64,000 nucleotides of DNA from Lutjanus erythropterus (lineage: Eukaryota > Chordata > Actinopteri > Lutjaniformes > Lutjanidae): assembly GCA_020091685.1 (NCBI GenBank), contig CM034597.1, positions 30,864,388 through 30,928,387 of the forward strand, written 5' to 3'. Position numbers and translations under genes: made by a program. Below, piece after piece: positions 23,687-36,208 of the stretch (position 1 is the stretch's first letter; each line of letters opens with the position of its first letter). The notes beneath the pieces were generated by a model that did no database searches, was not told the DNA's origin, and saw only the letters and a list, made by a program, of their open reading frames with translations.

Positions 23687-26600
23687 CTGACTGAGGGAGG
23701 GAGTGACAGATGAAGAGAGAGGTGAAGGTAAAGTGGTCTAACTGGACAGATTAACATTATACAGAAGCTGAAAGGTGAGTTTCAGTAAGGCTGCATGTTT
23801 GGTCATGTGTGAAAGAATCACAGCTTGCAGTTTTTCCACTGGTCATGAGCACTGCACAATGTGGTTGAAAAAAAAATCATGTCACGATTATTTTGGCAGA
23901 TCATACGATATGGTTCACGATTAGTGGGAATGATCATTTTTGCAATCATGTAAAAAAATCATGATGATGTGACATTTTTTGGGTTCTGCACCAAACAAAC
24001 ATTTTACCGCTTGCCATGTCGACCAAGTGAGTTTCAAGATTTACTAACTCGACATGGCATTTTGCTTGCTCCAGGTAAGCAAGCAATCCTGGTTGTTGAG
24101 CCCTGCAGTACTATTACAATGCTGTTTTGTAAAACATTTTTCCTTCATCAATAATTGCAGATTCTGTGATTTGGCCATATTGCAATTATGGTAATAATTT
24201 GATTAATTGTGCATCCTCTCTTGGCTCAGTTTTTCCTTGTGGTATTGAAAATGGTATTGGATGTCAATATTTGCCAGTTCTTTTATCAAAGGTAGAAATT
24301 CCAGGAACATGAGCTTGCACAGTGAGTTAAGCGTTCACTTTTATCTTGAGTGTGTTGTTTATCTATGACTGAAATCATAACCAGACTTTGCCAGTTGTAT
24401 GAATTTATCATAGTCTGCCTTTGACAGTTTATGATTATCTTTCCTCCCCAAATCTTCACCTGATGATGTTTCCATAGAAGTGAGTCTTCAGATGACTCAT
24501 TCAACAAGAATGTTTATTTTTGCCTGATTAAACTCAGAAATGATAAAGTGTTTTCCACGTGCCCCAAAAACACAGGTTTATGTCTCTTTATCTGTATTTA
24601 TGGAAACCATAAATTTCCTGAACGTCTGTCTGAATGATGTATTCATGTGCATAATATCACTTATCCTGTGAATTCAGCGCTGTGGTGCTGCCTCCTTCTT
24701 GAGACACACAACATTTTCTTTAATGATTGCATAATTAGGGAGAATTCCTGGGCCTCATTTCCTATTAAGTGTGTATCATCAGTTACCATGGCAACCCAGT
24801 GATGCCGCCGATTTCCAGGAACATTGTGTGCTGTTGACCTCAGACCCCCACGGCAGTGTGAGCTGGCTTTACTCAGCACTAAGGACCTCCCCCTGTGACT
24901 GGAGGAGGGGTGGAGAGTCTTGAAGGGAATGTACAGAGAATGATGGAGGAGGAGAGGGTGGAGAGATGAGGTGGTTGCATAAATTAAAGACCGTTATTTT
25001 GTGAAAGAAATCTTACATCCATGAATGCAGGTTTACGTTTGCAAGGCAGCTTTCAAGGTGGATTGTGTTGTTTGTAATGATCAGTTCTATGATAAAGCAA
25101 CTAAGGAAACACAATGCTAACACTGGTGGATATTTGTCTTTCTTTCTCTCTCTTAACATATTGATTGTATTGTTATTGTGTTCCTTTAGGTGTATGTGTA
25201 TGTCCCCTAAAAAGCACGGGCAAGTTAAGGCACAAACCTCACTTAGTTTTTGTTACTTTCAAATGACAGGGAACATGAGCAACAGGTGTCAAATAGATTA
25301 AAAAGGAGATGTATAACTGGTTCCTCCATTACAGTAGAGATGAAACTGTTAAAATTACTAAAATTATCATGGTTGTCAATATTCTTGAGGTATTTTTAAA
25401 ATGTGCTGAAAATGTTCAGTACTGATACACACACTGAAATCATTTCAGTGTTAAGTTAATTTTAAAAACATGAAGCTTTTTAGGAGGCGGGAGTGTCTGT
25501 GTGTGATGTTGATTTCTGACATGCTGACTTGGAGTAAAGTCTAAATAACTCTCTTTTTCTCCTGTTACACTGGGAATGGGAGACTTATAATCTCTTATAT
25601 GCTGGTGTGTATTAAGGATGAGATCTGATCTATGTGTGCATGTGTGTCTGTGCAGAGCAACGACCAACAACAAGGTGAAGGAGACGGTGGCTCTGGAGCT
25701 CAGCTTCGTCAACTCCAACCTGCAGCTGCTGAAAGAGGAGCTGGAGGAGCTCAACAGTAACATGGAGGTCTACCAGACAGACAGGTAGGCAACAGACACA
25801 CAGACACAGATACACACACACAATGTTGTGCTGTGAATTCCAGGTCATTCTCATTAGTCTAATGAGAATTATAATTGGTGAAAACAAGCATCCATTACAT
25901 TTTAGTATTCACACTGTGCTCTGTGTGTATGTGCTCGTGCACTTCTGTCTTTGTGGGGACCAATTCATCTTTTAGACTTTGAGGATAAGGACATTAAGGT
26001 TAAATGAGGGCAATTTGTCTGGTTTTTCCCCACGTTTGACCGGCATCAGTTGATGCCACTGTGGTGCACTGCAGGCATCATATTTGAAATGGAGAGGGAG
26101 AGACGAATGCAAAGGTGCTCACTCGATGCAGAAAATGCTTTTATTACTAACCATTTAGACAACTGCAATTCTGTTTTACATTATTACCCAAAATCCTTTA
26201 ATCTTTAATCTCTTTTAATTTTAATCTTTAATTGGAAGTAGTCTTTTAAGCTTCAATCTTTGATTTTTATACTATTTTTTATCATTAGTGTTTCATTCTA
26301 CTTACTTCTATTTATCATGTTTTAACATGATATTGTCTTATTGTTGTGATTTCTTGACTTTTTTGTCTGACTTTTTTTGTTTTGTCTTTATTTCTGTGTC
26401 GTACCATTTCTGCTGTTTGAAGCACTTTGGGCTGCATGTGTGCTTGAAAGGTGCTACATAAATAAATTTGAGTTGAATGTCTCATAGTTTATAATAATCA
26501 TAATCATCATAGTTTATAATAATTAAGTGACAGATGTTTAATAGAGGAGACAAGTATATATAACATAGATCTGTCTGTTTGTCACTGTTAACAGAGACTC

Positions 26601-29600
26601 TGTTTGCAGGGTCCAGGTGGTGATGCAGCCCCGTCAGCACCTACTTCTCATGTCCATCCCTTTTTTAAAACTTTTAGAAATGTTACTATGGCTAGAGAAA
26701 AAAGTGTTGGTCCTCATTTGATGCTCCTAAAATTGACACATTGTGCCATTTAAAACAGTAGGTGTGCTTTAAAACATGTGCGTCAGACACTTTCAGTTTG
26801 TTTGGGCCTTAAGAATAACTAGACTCTGTAGACTAAATAACAAGTATTGTCATTGTCAGTTTATCTGATGATTATTTTCTTGATTAATAGCTCATTTGAG
26901 CTATGAAATATCAGAAAATACTCACATTTAAGAAATTGGAGTCAGGGAATTTTGGCTTTTTTTCTTAAAAAAATTACTGTAGTTGGCTAATTTTGATAAT
27001 TGATTAATAATGGATTAAGTATAGAAGAAGTAGAAGTATGGAAGAAGTAGAAATGCGTGTGTGTTTGTGTGTGTGTGCAGTGCTTCACAGCCAGGAGATT
27101 TTTCCCTGTGCAGCCGTGGGTCATGAGAGGGATAAATCCCCTGATTAGAGTGTCATTAATGACCCCACAGCGTGTGTGCTTGTTTATGTTCATTGTGAAT
27201 GGGAGGGGGTGACTGTGGGGGCCGTAAGGGTTAATACTTGGATTTAGTTTTGCTTATTAGCAGGATGATGCACTGAGCAGTGAGCCTGCTGGGTCTGAAG
27301 ACGAACAGATGGCAGTGGTGACCTGACCGTCACCGTGTGTTTACATGTTAGTGTTTACTCTGTGAAAGATTAAACACGCACTCATGTACCATATTTATTT
27401 CTTTTCACAGTGAAGCCATCAATGTTCCTATGATCCCACTTGGATTAAAAGAAACCAAAGAGGTGGACTTCACAGTTTCTATCCAGGTGAACATCCATCT
27501 ACTCTTACATCAGCCCCTTGATGTATCTCATTTAGCAAATTTATTTTTGTTTGAGAGAAAAAACATGGAAGTCTGAGTGAACATTGTATTTAAGATATTA
27601 GAACAAGGTAGAGGAGGAACATTGTTTTCCTTATTTAACAAGCAGTGTTTCACCTTTGACACGTAGTTTAGACTGAAAACAAAATACATCTGCTGGCTTG
27701 CTTTATTTATTGTGGCAAATACCAAATTAAGCTCACATCCACCAAATGTTGATTCATTTCTTTCCTCATGTGAGAAGTTATGAGAAAAGTTGCATTTAAT
27801 CACAAATGGTAACACTTTATTGGAAGGGGTGTTCATAAGACTGACATGACATTGTCATAGCCATGATATGACACCTGTCGTGTGTGTAGAAAATGAATCT
27901 TTATGGTCACCCTAGCCTCTCCACCCCCTCCTCCGTGTGGGGCTCAGCTATAATATAATATTTCGTTGGACCACCTGTAGCTTTGATAATGGCACACATT
28001 CGCCATGGCATCGTGACAATAAGCTTATGCAATGTCACAACATTTATTTCTGTCCAGAGTTGCATTCATTTTTTGCCAAGATCTTCTCCAGCACAACCCA
28101 AAGATTCTAGAAATGCTAATGCAAAGTGAGGGTTCCTGAACAGTGTCAACTTGCATTAAAAAATGACATAATTGAATCAATGACACTTAATGACAGCAGT
28201 CATAAATAGGCGTGCCAAATTTCAACACAAAACCAAAAAGCAATCGAAATGAGCAAAATCAAATTATAACTGAAACCAAAGGCAAAATCATGTTTCTCCC
28301 TCTGTTGTGTTCTCTTCACCCCTGCCTACTTTCAGCATCTGGCACGTCTGGAAAAAAAACATGCTCCAAACACGACACAGTGTAGCTTAACATAACAAAT
28401 CAGTGGTAAAAAATGTTGACCTAAAAATCGTAAGTATTCATAAAGACATGTTCATGTCATGGTTCAGTCTTATGAACACCCCTTCAAATAAAGTGATTTG
28501 TCCTATAAACATTACTTCAATATGTATCAAAGTTTGACTTTCTGGTTTGCTGGAGTTTAATGTGAAAACTACAATGAAGACAAAAAGCCAGTGATTTCTA
28601 GTGACTGTAAACAAATATTTCTTGCTTGATACTTATTTTCCCTGTATGATCATACAACAAACCTTTTCTTCCTAATTTGACAATTTTTGATTTATATATT
28701 TTGCACAAGACATCTGGGGAACACTCAAGCTCAGTGAATAACTCTGCAGTTTGTTTAAATATTAGACAAAACTTCAGCTGTGGACCAGATTTGTCATCAT
28801 GTGACCATCTTTCTCCCCTCAGGACTTCATCTGTGAGCACTACGGAGAGGACAGCTCCCTGTACGACAAGGAGATCAAGGAGCTTATGGAGCTCAGACAG
28901 GTTAATAAATGCACTCATACAATTTCACACAAAACAAACCCTGATCTAGGTTAGTATTAAATCTGGTTTTCATTGAGGGGGTTGTAGAAAATCACCGTGT
29001 ACCTCCTGTCAGAGAGGGGAAAACTGTGGAAAGAATAAAAAAAAAAAGTTATCAGTCTATGACATTAGATGTATATTTATGTGTGCTGTTGCTGTTTTGG
29101 CCAGGCCATGCGTACACCCAGTCGTAACCAGGCTGGCCTGGAGCTACTGATGGAGTACTACAACCAGATGTACTACCTGGACCAGCGATTCTTCCCCTTA
29201 AACAGGAACCTGGGCGTGCACTTCCACTGGTAGGACATGAACATTTCTTAGTGTAAAGGGTTATTGAATCCTGTGCTACTGACAAAAGACGACAAGTTGC
29301 ATGGAGTAATTTGATTCCTTCTCATCTGTCCCTCAGGTACGACTCTCTGACAGGCGTCCCGTCGTGTCAGCGTACATTGGCCTTTGAGAAAGGAAGTGTG
29401 TTGTTCAACATCGGCGCTCTGTACACACAGATTGGAGCTCGGCAGGACCGTTCTGCTACAGCTGGAATAGACAAAGCTATAGATGCCTTTCAAAGAGCTG
29501 CAGGTACTGAAACACCACATACTTATCACATACATTAAAGTAGCCAAGTCTGTTCACCATATCTGCCAAAATATAGCACAATGTGACCAGCAATTGTTTA

Positions 29601-32600
29601 CTATTTTTTATTTGATAAAGTGATTTAAATTAAAAACTCCTGTGTAAATGTAATTTCAATTGACAAATTGTTTAACATAATGTTTCATAACAAAATTATT
29701 CTGTTTTGCGTTGTGTTACTACATGTCCATTTCCTTGTTTGTGTTTAGGTGCATTTAATTATCTGAAGGAGAATTTCTCCAACGCGCCGAGTCTGGACAT
29801 GAGTAGTCCGTCGCTTTGCATGCTGGTCCGGCTGATGGTTGCCCAGGTGCAGGAGTGTGTGTTTGAACGTGTCACACTCACCACACAGGACACGCACTTC
29901 ACTTCCCAACTGCGACTGGCACAAGAGGCTGCACGGGTGAGTTAACACGTCTCTGGTTATTGTGCCTTGTTGCTGTTACTGTTGTTATAAAGTGACTCAC
30001 GCCGTACGTGTGTGTCCTGTAGGTGTCAGACGTCTACTTGTTAGTGCAGCAGACCATGACGCAGCCTCTGATGAAGGACTACGTGCCGTTTTCTTGGGCG
30101 TCAATGGTTCAGGTCAAATCTGAACACTTCCGCGCCCTCTCACACTACTACGCTGCTGTTGCTCTCTGCGACCACACATGTAAGTCACACCAAACCACTC
30201 TGAACATTTCATTTAATATATTTTTAGGTAAAGATATCTACATGACATTCACATACACACATACTGTATATTGTATATGTACTAGGGCTGTCAACATCTT
30301 CTAAATTCAGTTATATTATTGAATTATTTAAAAAACTTAATGGTTTTGTTTGTGAAAAAAGCAGGAATACTACAGCTGTCTGCTTTGCAAGTTCTTACTA
30401 AACTGCAACAGAGTTTAAGAGAAAAATGTGACAGTGATGTTTGAAAGAAAGGGCTGAGATAGGACATGGGCGAGAGACAAAGAAAAGTCAAATGTGAAGG
30501 GTGAAACTAAAGAGTTGTTGAAATCTGCTGAGGCACTGAAAGAGACAGGTTAGGTCCACAGTAATATGTTGTCATTTTATTTAAATATATTTTCTGGGGC
30601 TTTTGATAGAAAATGTACTGTCTGTTAACTTGGAATGCCTTATTTTACAGTGTCTGCTGAGGAGGAGGAGGCAGGTGATGAGGAAGCAGAGAAGGCTTTC
30701 CTCCAGTTCTACATCAACGTTCCTGCAGGGCCGCCGCTCAGCCAGGTTTTACGAGACCCTGAAAAAAGAAGAAAGCTCGGTGAGTTCTAGAGTGCAAGGA
30801 ATATTAAATGTTTAGTCCAAATACACAGCAGTGGAGACACCAGGTAGCTGCTGTCAGTGGCAGATACGTTTTTGTGAAATATTGCACAAAATGATGTGTG
30901 CAGGTAAAGCTCACCTGCGGCGTGCAGTCATCAGACATGAGGAGGCCATGCGTGTCCACAGTCTGTGTAAGATCCTGAGGAAGATGGACATCCTGCAGGA
31001 CGTGCTGTCTCTCACACACAAACGATCACTGGACAAGTACTCAGAGCTGGACAGAGAGGACGACTTTGATGAAACTGCAGAGGCTCCAGAGATACAGTGT
31101 AAGCATCTGCTTCATATCAGTGATGTGATTCTATAGTTAAGTGACAGTAAGTGATTGTTGTGTCTTCTGTTATCAGCTCACACCCATCAGAAACCAGACA
31201 TCACTCCCCCCAACTTCTCCACAGTCCAAGTTACTGATATCTTCCAAAGACTGGTAAGACCTGTTGATTAACAATCTGACATATTTCAGGGAAACGCACA
31301 CATTTACTGCCTCACAGTGATGAAAAACATAGAGCCAATTAAACAGCAGCATGTTCTGGTACCTGATTGAAGATGACTCTTCGTGTGTTGCAGGGGCCGC
31401 TGTCAGTGTTTTGTGCCCGGGCTCGCTGGGGTCCCTCACGTGTGATCTGCCTGCAGAGGGGAGAGGGTGGACTGGGTCTCACGCTCAGGGGAGACTCCCC
31501 TGTCCTGGTGGCCGGAGTGGTGCCTGGAGGCTGCGCAGCGGTAAGAAACTCCACTGACCTTTATGTGTATCAGCTACTGCACTACTGATCAGGTCTCCCA
31601 CATTCTGTAAAACAAAGAGACGATTCGAGGCAAAAAGTTAGATTTGGATGAACTGTTTGTTGATTTGTTTGTATGGTTCTGCAGTTTAAAAAAATCTTTA
31701 CAAGACTAATGCATAATTTGTAGCTCATTTTGTTTTTTTCTATTGCTGGATACATTTCTGAGGTGTTCTACAAAAGGACTGATTTCTGTTAAGATTATTG
31801 AGTATCCTGCTGGTACAAGACACTGTTCACTGCACTTAAGTTCATATAGACATACAATCCAGCTGAAAAAAACACTTTAAACTGAATGAAATTTAAATCT
31901 GCTCCTGGTTGTTTTTGATCAAAGTATATAGATTACTTTTCTTTGTAATCTGGAAACAAAGCTACTTACATTCAGTCAACCTTAAAATTAAGTTAACTTT
32001 GATATTTTTCAACTTTTTCACACATTGTTTATGTCTCAGTGACCAATAGAGACAACAATTTTTGAAACTGGTCCAGTATAGACAGAAAGTGCTGTGGTCA
32101 TCAGCCATGAAACTGGTTGCAGTGTAACAATTACAGAAAATTTTGTCCTATTAATGTCCATAATGTGCTTGTTTTGCCACTGACAGGTTCAGATTATTAG
32201 AAGTGTCTGACAACCAGTGGTAGAAAAAGTACTGAAAATCTGTACTCAGGTAGAAGTACTGTTACATTACGGAAATATTACACAACTGCAAGGAAAATTA
32301 GTAAGTAAAAGTTTCAAAACAGTCTTGGCTCATCTTTCCAATGCTCCATAATTCACCAACTTTGTTTGGTTGAAATAAACCTGCAGTGGTCTCGCTCAAT
32401 ACTGGATTTCAAAAACTGTTGTCTCCACCAGTCACTTACACACAGAGGTTACCCTCTAAAATCTCAATAACCATTTCAGTCACTCTGTATTAAAGCTACT
32501 TAATCCCTGACCACTGGAAGGCATAAAGGAGACATCAAAACAAATTCTACAGAAACTCATGTAAACTTTTTAACATTGTACCCTGAGTGAAGAGGTTGGA

Positions 32601-33794
32601 ACTAGTAGCTGACAACTATTTTAATGATGAATTAGTCATTTCAGATATTTTTTTTAAGCAAAAATGCCAAACATTTACTGGTTCCAGCTTCATAAGTATA
32701 ATGATTTGCTTCTTTTCTTGGTAAAGTCTTTGGGGTTTGGACTGTTTGTTGGGCAAAAGAAGCAAAAGACATCACTTTGGTTTCTGGAAAAAAAATAGAC
32801 TCAACCATTGACTCTTAAAGGGGCAGTGGAGGCCCTGCAGGTGGGCCTTGAGAGTTCATGAAAAATAAAACATTAAGTTTCAATTTCATACGATAACTAG
32901 AATTTACGATATCTAATAAAACAAAGCCATGAGATTTAAATCACATTATTCTTCATTTATCTGATGTTGTTTAACAGGTGTTGCACCATATTTGGTGACC
33001 TGCCACATTATCAGAATGCATTTTATAATTTGTCATTTGCATGATTAGTCTCATCTGTTGATGTGTGATTAAAGTTTTGTGTGATCTACAGAAGATCTTC
33101 AGATTTCAAATAGGGCTGTGGCATTCTTAAGTTTGGGGATGGCTGGATTAGGTGATTAATTTATAATGAAAATAATTGTTAGTTGCACCACTAGTTGGAA
33201 CAGTCTATCTGGAGTTTCAGACTGGATGTCAACCACAAACTTTAACATCTAGTAGTTGACCTGTACGTGTTGAAATATGTCACCCTTTTTTAGTGATTAA
33301 CAAATGATTTTGATTTTCACTTCTTTCCAATTGTTTGTTGTGCAGGAGGCGGGACTGAGGGAAGGAGACTACATAGTCGCAGTGGACGGACAGGACTGTA
33401 AATGGGCCAAACATGGCGAGGTGGTCCACATGCTAAAGAGCTGCAGTGACAGAGGAGTGGAGCTCCATGTGGTCACACTACACTCACATGACACACAGGT
33501 GAGTGAGTGTGAGTGGCTGCTGTTTCAATGCATGTGTGCTTACCTGTGTACTGACCAAGACGTGATCTGTGTGTGTGTTAGCAGGTGGAGAGGAGGGCCA
33601 TCATGCTGTCCCACAGCAGCGATAAAGAAAACACTCGGCAGCGTCTGCTGGGTGGAGCTAAGGGCCAGAGCTCCGCCTCCTTGTTGAACTGGAACAGGAA
33701 GAAGAAGAGGGACGGCAGTGGGGTCACCAAGAGACTAGGAAGCACTTTCAGTTTGTCATTTGGGAGCATCAGAGACACTGAGGCCATGTACTGA
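14283..33794 (+). CDS. rhpn1: Rhophilin-1 (Rho-GTP-binding scaffold), complete, 16 coding exons
   Basis: Rhophilins bind GTP-bound Rho and link it to actin regulation. Coding exons: 14283-14302, 14500-14593, 18742-18857, 25656-25784, 27411-27486, 28823-28900, 29105-29229, 29337-29503, 29749-29936, 30023-30179, 30651-30779, 30904-31098, 31177-31253, 31394-31540, 33346-33498, 33585-33794. All junctions keep frame, giving 686 residues, close to mammalian RHPN1. The HR1 (Rho-binding) coiled coil is at about 40-118. The BRO1 domain is at about 124-480 and includes [19 protein letters not shown] and [17 protein letters not shown]. The PDZ domain is at about 530-612, with binding loop GLGL at 543-546 and [10 protein letters not shown] basic tail [10 protein letters not shown] lies at 650-659. 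[18 protein letters not shown] and LLNW favour RHPN1 over RHPN2. The ATG has a strong context (A at -3, G at +4). Intron 1 uses a GC donor, and exon 16 has a NAGNAG acceptor. The first coding exon is the least certain part. Confidence 0.95.
14303..14499 (+). other. rhpn1 intron 1, GC-AG type
   Basis: Exon 1 ends in AG and the intron begins GCAAGT, the known consensus of GC-AG introns. It ends in TTCTCCACAG at 14490-14499. Joining restores an AGA (Arg) codon and an open frame into exon 2. Confidence 0.6.
14594..18741 (+). other. rhpn1 intron 2, no gene inside
   Basis: Donor GTGAGA at 14594, acceptor TTTTCTCTGCAG ending at 18741. The interior has fragments of a common fish repeat with words like GATATCG..CCGATCCGAAAC (15740-15840) and a possible repeat near 17780-18070. 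Nothing else is recognised. Confidence 0.7.
23092..23180. repeat. (CT)n followed by (CA)n microsatellite
   Basis: CT dinucleotides from 23092 to about 23113 pass directly into CA dinucleotides to about 23180, with one interruption (CATACA) near 23166. Confidence 0.95.
23612..23685. repeat. (GT)n microsatellite, about 37 units
   Basis: Uninterrupted GT dinucleotides in rhpn1 intron 3. Confidence 0.97.
24782..24795. promoter_or_regulatory. X-box-like palindrome in rhpn1 intron 3
   Basis: GTTACCATGGCAAC differs by one base from the palindromic RFX consensus GTTGCCATGGCAAC. The surrounding 24770-24850 is GC-richer than the flanking intron. Confidence 0.4.
25785..27410 (+). other. rhpn1 intron 4
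   Basis: Donor GTAGGC, acceptor TTCTTTTCACAG. It contains the 3' portion of an interspersed repeat at about 26395-26475 (GAAGCACTTTGGGCTGC, GGTGCTACATAAATAAA), a common fish repeat end. A stretch at 27090-27235 with homeodomain-like words (CTGATTAGAG, CATTAATGAC) is a weak noncoding-element candidate. Confidence 0.6.
27808..28497. mobile_element. TIR element in rhpn1 intron 5 carrying a second repeat
   Basis: The left end GGTAACACTTTATTGGAAGG, continuing GGTGTTCATAAGACTG, recurs inverted at the right end (CAGTCTTATGAACACCCC, CAAATAAAGTG). The interior at about 27940-28140 (CATTCGCCATGGCATCGTGA, CTTATGCAATGTCAC, CCAGAGTTGCATTC) is a different, common fish repeat, implying a nested insertion. 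No transposase frame. Confidence 0.6.
31541..33345 (+). other. rhpn1 intron 14
   Basis: Donor GTAAGA, acceptor TTTGTTGTGCAG. Contains dispersed repeat family copy 2 at 32034-32130 (CAGTGACCAATAGAGACAAC, TTTTTGAAACTGGTCCAG) and a 'GTGGTAGAAAAAGTAC..TACTC' fish repeat at 32218-32290. No exon is seen. Confidence 0.6.
33579..33584 (+). other. NAGNAG tandem splice acceptor of rhpn1 exon 16
   Basis: TAGCAG lies just before exon 16. Use of CAG starts the exon at GTG (33585). Use of TAG would start it at 33582 and insert one Gln, in frame. Confidence 0.5.
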
Positions 33795-34311
33795 GACAGG
33801 ACTGCGGAGGAACCACTCAGGGAATCACAGCGCATGTGGAGCACATGGTACAATCGGGACCACGTTCAGACCGACAGGAGTCCTGCACCAAGAAACGTCA
33901 GCAGGATCAGGACGCTGCTGCACGAGTTTAGCCCAGGAGAAATGTTCTGCAGCACAGTCCAGTATCTGGTGACCTGGTTGACCATTCAAACATGTGGAAG
34001 CAGTGTACTAGATAGAACACCATTTAACATGTAGCCTGTAAATTATTGCTATTTTTTTACCTTTCAAGAGTGATGAGGCAGGAGGTTACTACTGCTGCCA
34101 CCTTTGGGTGAAAACAAGCACTGTAAAAGCAGGAAGTCAGTATGTTTGTCATCACAAGTCAGTTAATGTTGTTACAGAGTAAATGACAGGTGTGCCAACT
34201 GTGTCTGTAGATTGAGGTGATTTGGAAAATAGACTTAGTGAAAGTGAAAAAAAAAAGTTGCTACCATAAAACACCTGCTAGGAGTTTGGTTCAACAAGAC
34301 CTAAACGGCAA

Positions 34312-34317
34312 AATAAA
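34312..34317 (+). terminator. Proximal polyadenylation signal, rhpn1
   Basis: AATAAA about 520 bases after the stop codon, followed by GTGTCTTG, a GU-rich-like downstream context. Confidence 0.45.
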
Positions 34318-34888
34318 GTGTCTTGACAATATGGAAAGTCTGAAATACATTACTTGAAGAATCAATAATGTAGCTGTATATGTCAAATTCATCCAGTCTG
34401 ATGGAGGCAGACTGAACGAACCCTTATTCTTTAGTTTTTACTATGTAACAACAACGATCTTTGATTGGCAAAGACATAGCTTAGTTTTTCACCTGACTGG
34501 CCAGAGGATTTGGGCTCCTAATAGCTAAACAGTGATGCAGTTTTCTCATTTCATGCATTTAAACTGGTAAAGACCTTAGAATTTGTATTGACCATCAGTC
34601 AAATGGATCACCTGGATGGGTTTCTCTCGTCCATGGTCATTTTCCAGAGATGAACAATCCGGCCTCAGAGGAGTGTGCTGCGCTGCACTGCCCTGGAATC
34701 TAAAGCTGTGCCGAGACAGAACACAAGGAAGGAAAATCTTAGATGGTGAGTGTATAAAATCAGAGTGTCCTGCAGCTGGCAAAAGTTATAGACAGAATTA
34801 AGGAAAACATTACCAAAAGCTTCACTCAACTGTACACAAACCGTGTACTGCAACATTAATATAACTGATGTAAAAAAATCGAGAGGGC

Positions 34889-35180
34889 ACAGCAGTAGAA
34901 TCTACCGTAGGAAGAAAATAATTCTTACATGACACAACACTGTGTGTGGGTTATCTTAAGTAGCCAGGACATGATTTTTGGCAAGAGACACTGGTTTTGA
35001 ATTTTTCACATGTATATTTTGTGCCATTTATTTCCATTATACTGGAGAGAAGGCACTGATCTCTATGCTCAGTATCTCCAAAACTCTGCAACTCGCGCCA
35101 AAAACATCTAGATGGTTAAATAGCACTACAGAAGAGAGGAAAATATCTATCATTGATTTTAGAGTGAACTGTCCCTTTAA
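34889..35180. mobile_element. Half copy of the 45394-45918 palindromic transposon
   Basis: Shares the words CAGTAGAATCTACCG, GTGGGTTATC, CAAGAGACACTG and the terminal GTGAACTGTCCCTTTAA with the right half of the element at 45394-45918, in the same order and orientation. The left half is absent, so it cannot fold as the full element does. Confidence 0.75.
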
Positions 35181-36202
35181 ATGGTCTCTGAGTTTACAGA
35201 AAACTGCAGCAGTCACTTGTTAAACCACTGACATGCTCCACAAACCATCTTAAACCTTTTTGATTGATTTGGATCCGTTCACCACTGATACTTTATTACA
35301 ACATTATTGAACTCATCTTCAGATCAGTGTTGTTGGAGAAATATTTTTGTGTTTATTTTTGTCATTTTTAGATGATTAAAAGCACTTGAGGGTTTTTTGT
35401 AGTATTTTTTACTGCACTGTGAAAATTGAGGACAAATCTCTTGTTAATAATGTAGTTCCAATAATGAGCATGAAACACTCTCATTGAGACGTTGTGTTGT
35501 GTCTTATATCTATTGTGGTGTTAATGGTTTGTGAGAACGCGAACGTTTGTTGAAGTCCAGCCACTGTACTGTACGTTACAGTCATCCAATATTAGTAACA
35601 ATAGATGAGGATGTTAGTGGAAAAAAATGTTTCTTTTAATTAACATTGTTTGAACGTTTTGTAAGATTTTGATACGACTAGAATTGTGAAAATTGTAGCA
35701 CATAATTGTTTGGTCCAGCTAAAAATTTCTGCTGTGTATTTTTGTTTTGTCTGTACAATGTTTGTGCCATGGTGGTCCATAGTCCTGAGTACGGAAAGCC
35801 AGAGAGGACAAACACAATGATTTATCATGTTTTCACACGATTGCAACATAATTGTTCTGTTATTTTTTCCTTTCTTTTGGTTTCCTGTATTCATGAAATA
35901 CGTTTAGCGACTATAAAAGCAGTATTGACAATTTATCATGCAATTGCAAAAAGTTTTTTTTTTTTTACTGTTTTACTCAAAATCATAAAATTAATTTCTG
36001 ATTTAAAGGAAACAAACTTGTCATGTTGTGATCACAAAGTAACTGGTCAAGTCTTCCTCTTCGGCTCTGTGCTCTGTATGTGTGTGAGTGAGTAAATGTT
36101 TGTCAAGGAATAACTTTTCCTTCTTTTGTGTTTTTGACTGAATATCTGACCATCCCTGAGCTGCATCTGGGGATTTGCACAGTATTTTTCATGTATAAAT
36201 AC

Positions 36203-36208
36203 AATAAA
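36203..36208 (+). terminator. Distal polyadenylation signal, rhpn1
   Basis: AATAAA in TACAATAAAAGTTG, about 2.4 kb after the stop codon. The sequence changes to repeats a few hundred bases further on. Confidence 0.4.

Larger units (their letters stand above)
18858..25655 (+). other. rhpn1 intron 3 (6.8 kb), repeat-rich
   Basis: Donor GTGAGG, acceptor GTGTCTGTGCAG. Contents: a repeat with GTTTACATGG words at about 18970-19600, cis-repeats with ATATCAGC/GATATTGG words at 21950-22440, microsatellites at 23092-23180 and 23612-23685, and a 'cacgatta' repeat at about 23850-24215 that contains an inverted pair ACCAAGTGAGTT / AACTCGACATGG. Also an X-box-like palindrome at 24782-24795. No coding exon is seen. 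Confidence 0.65.
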
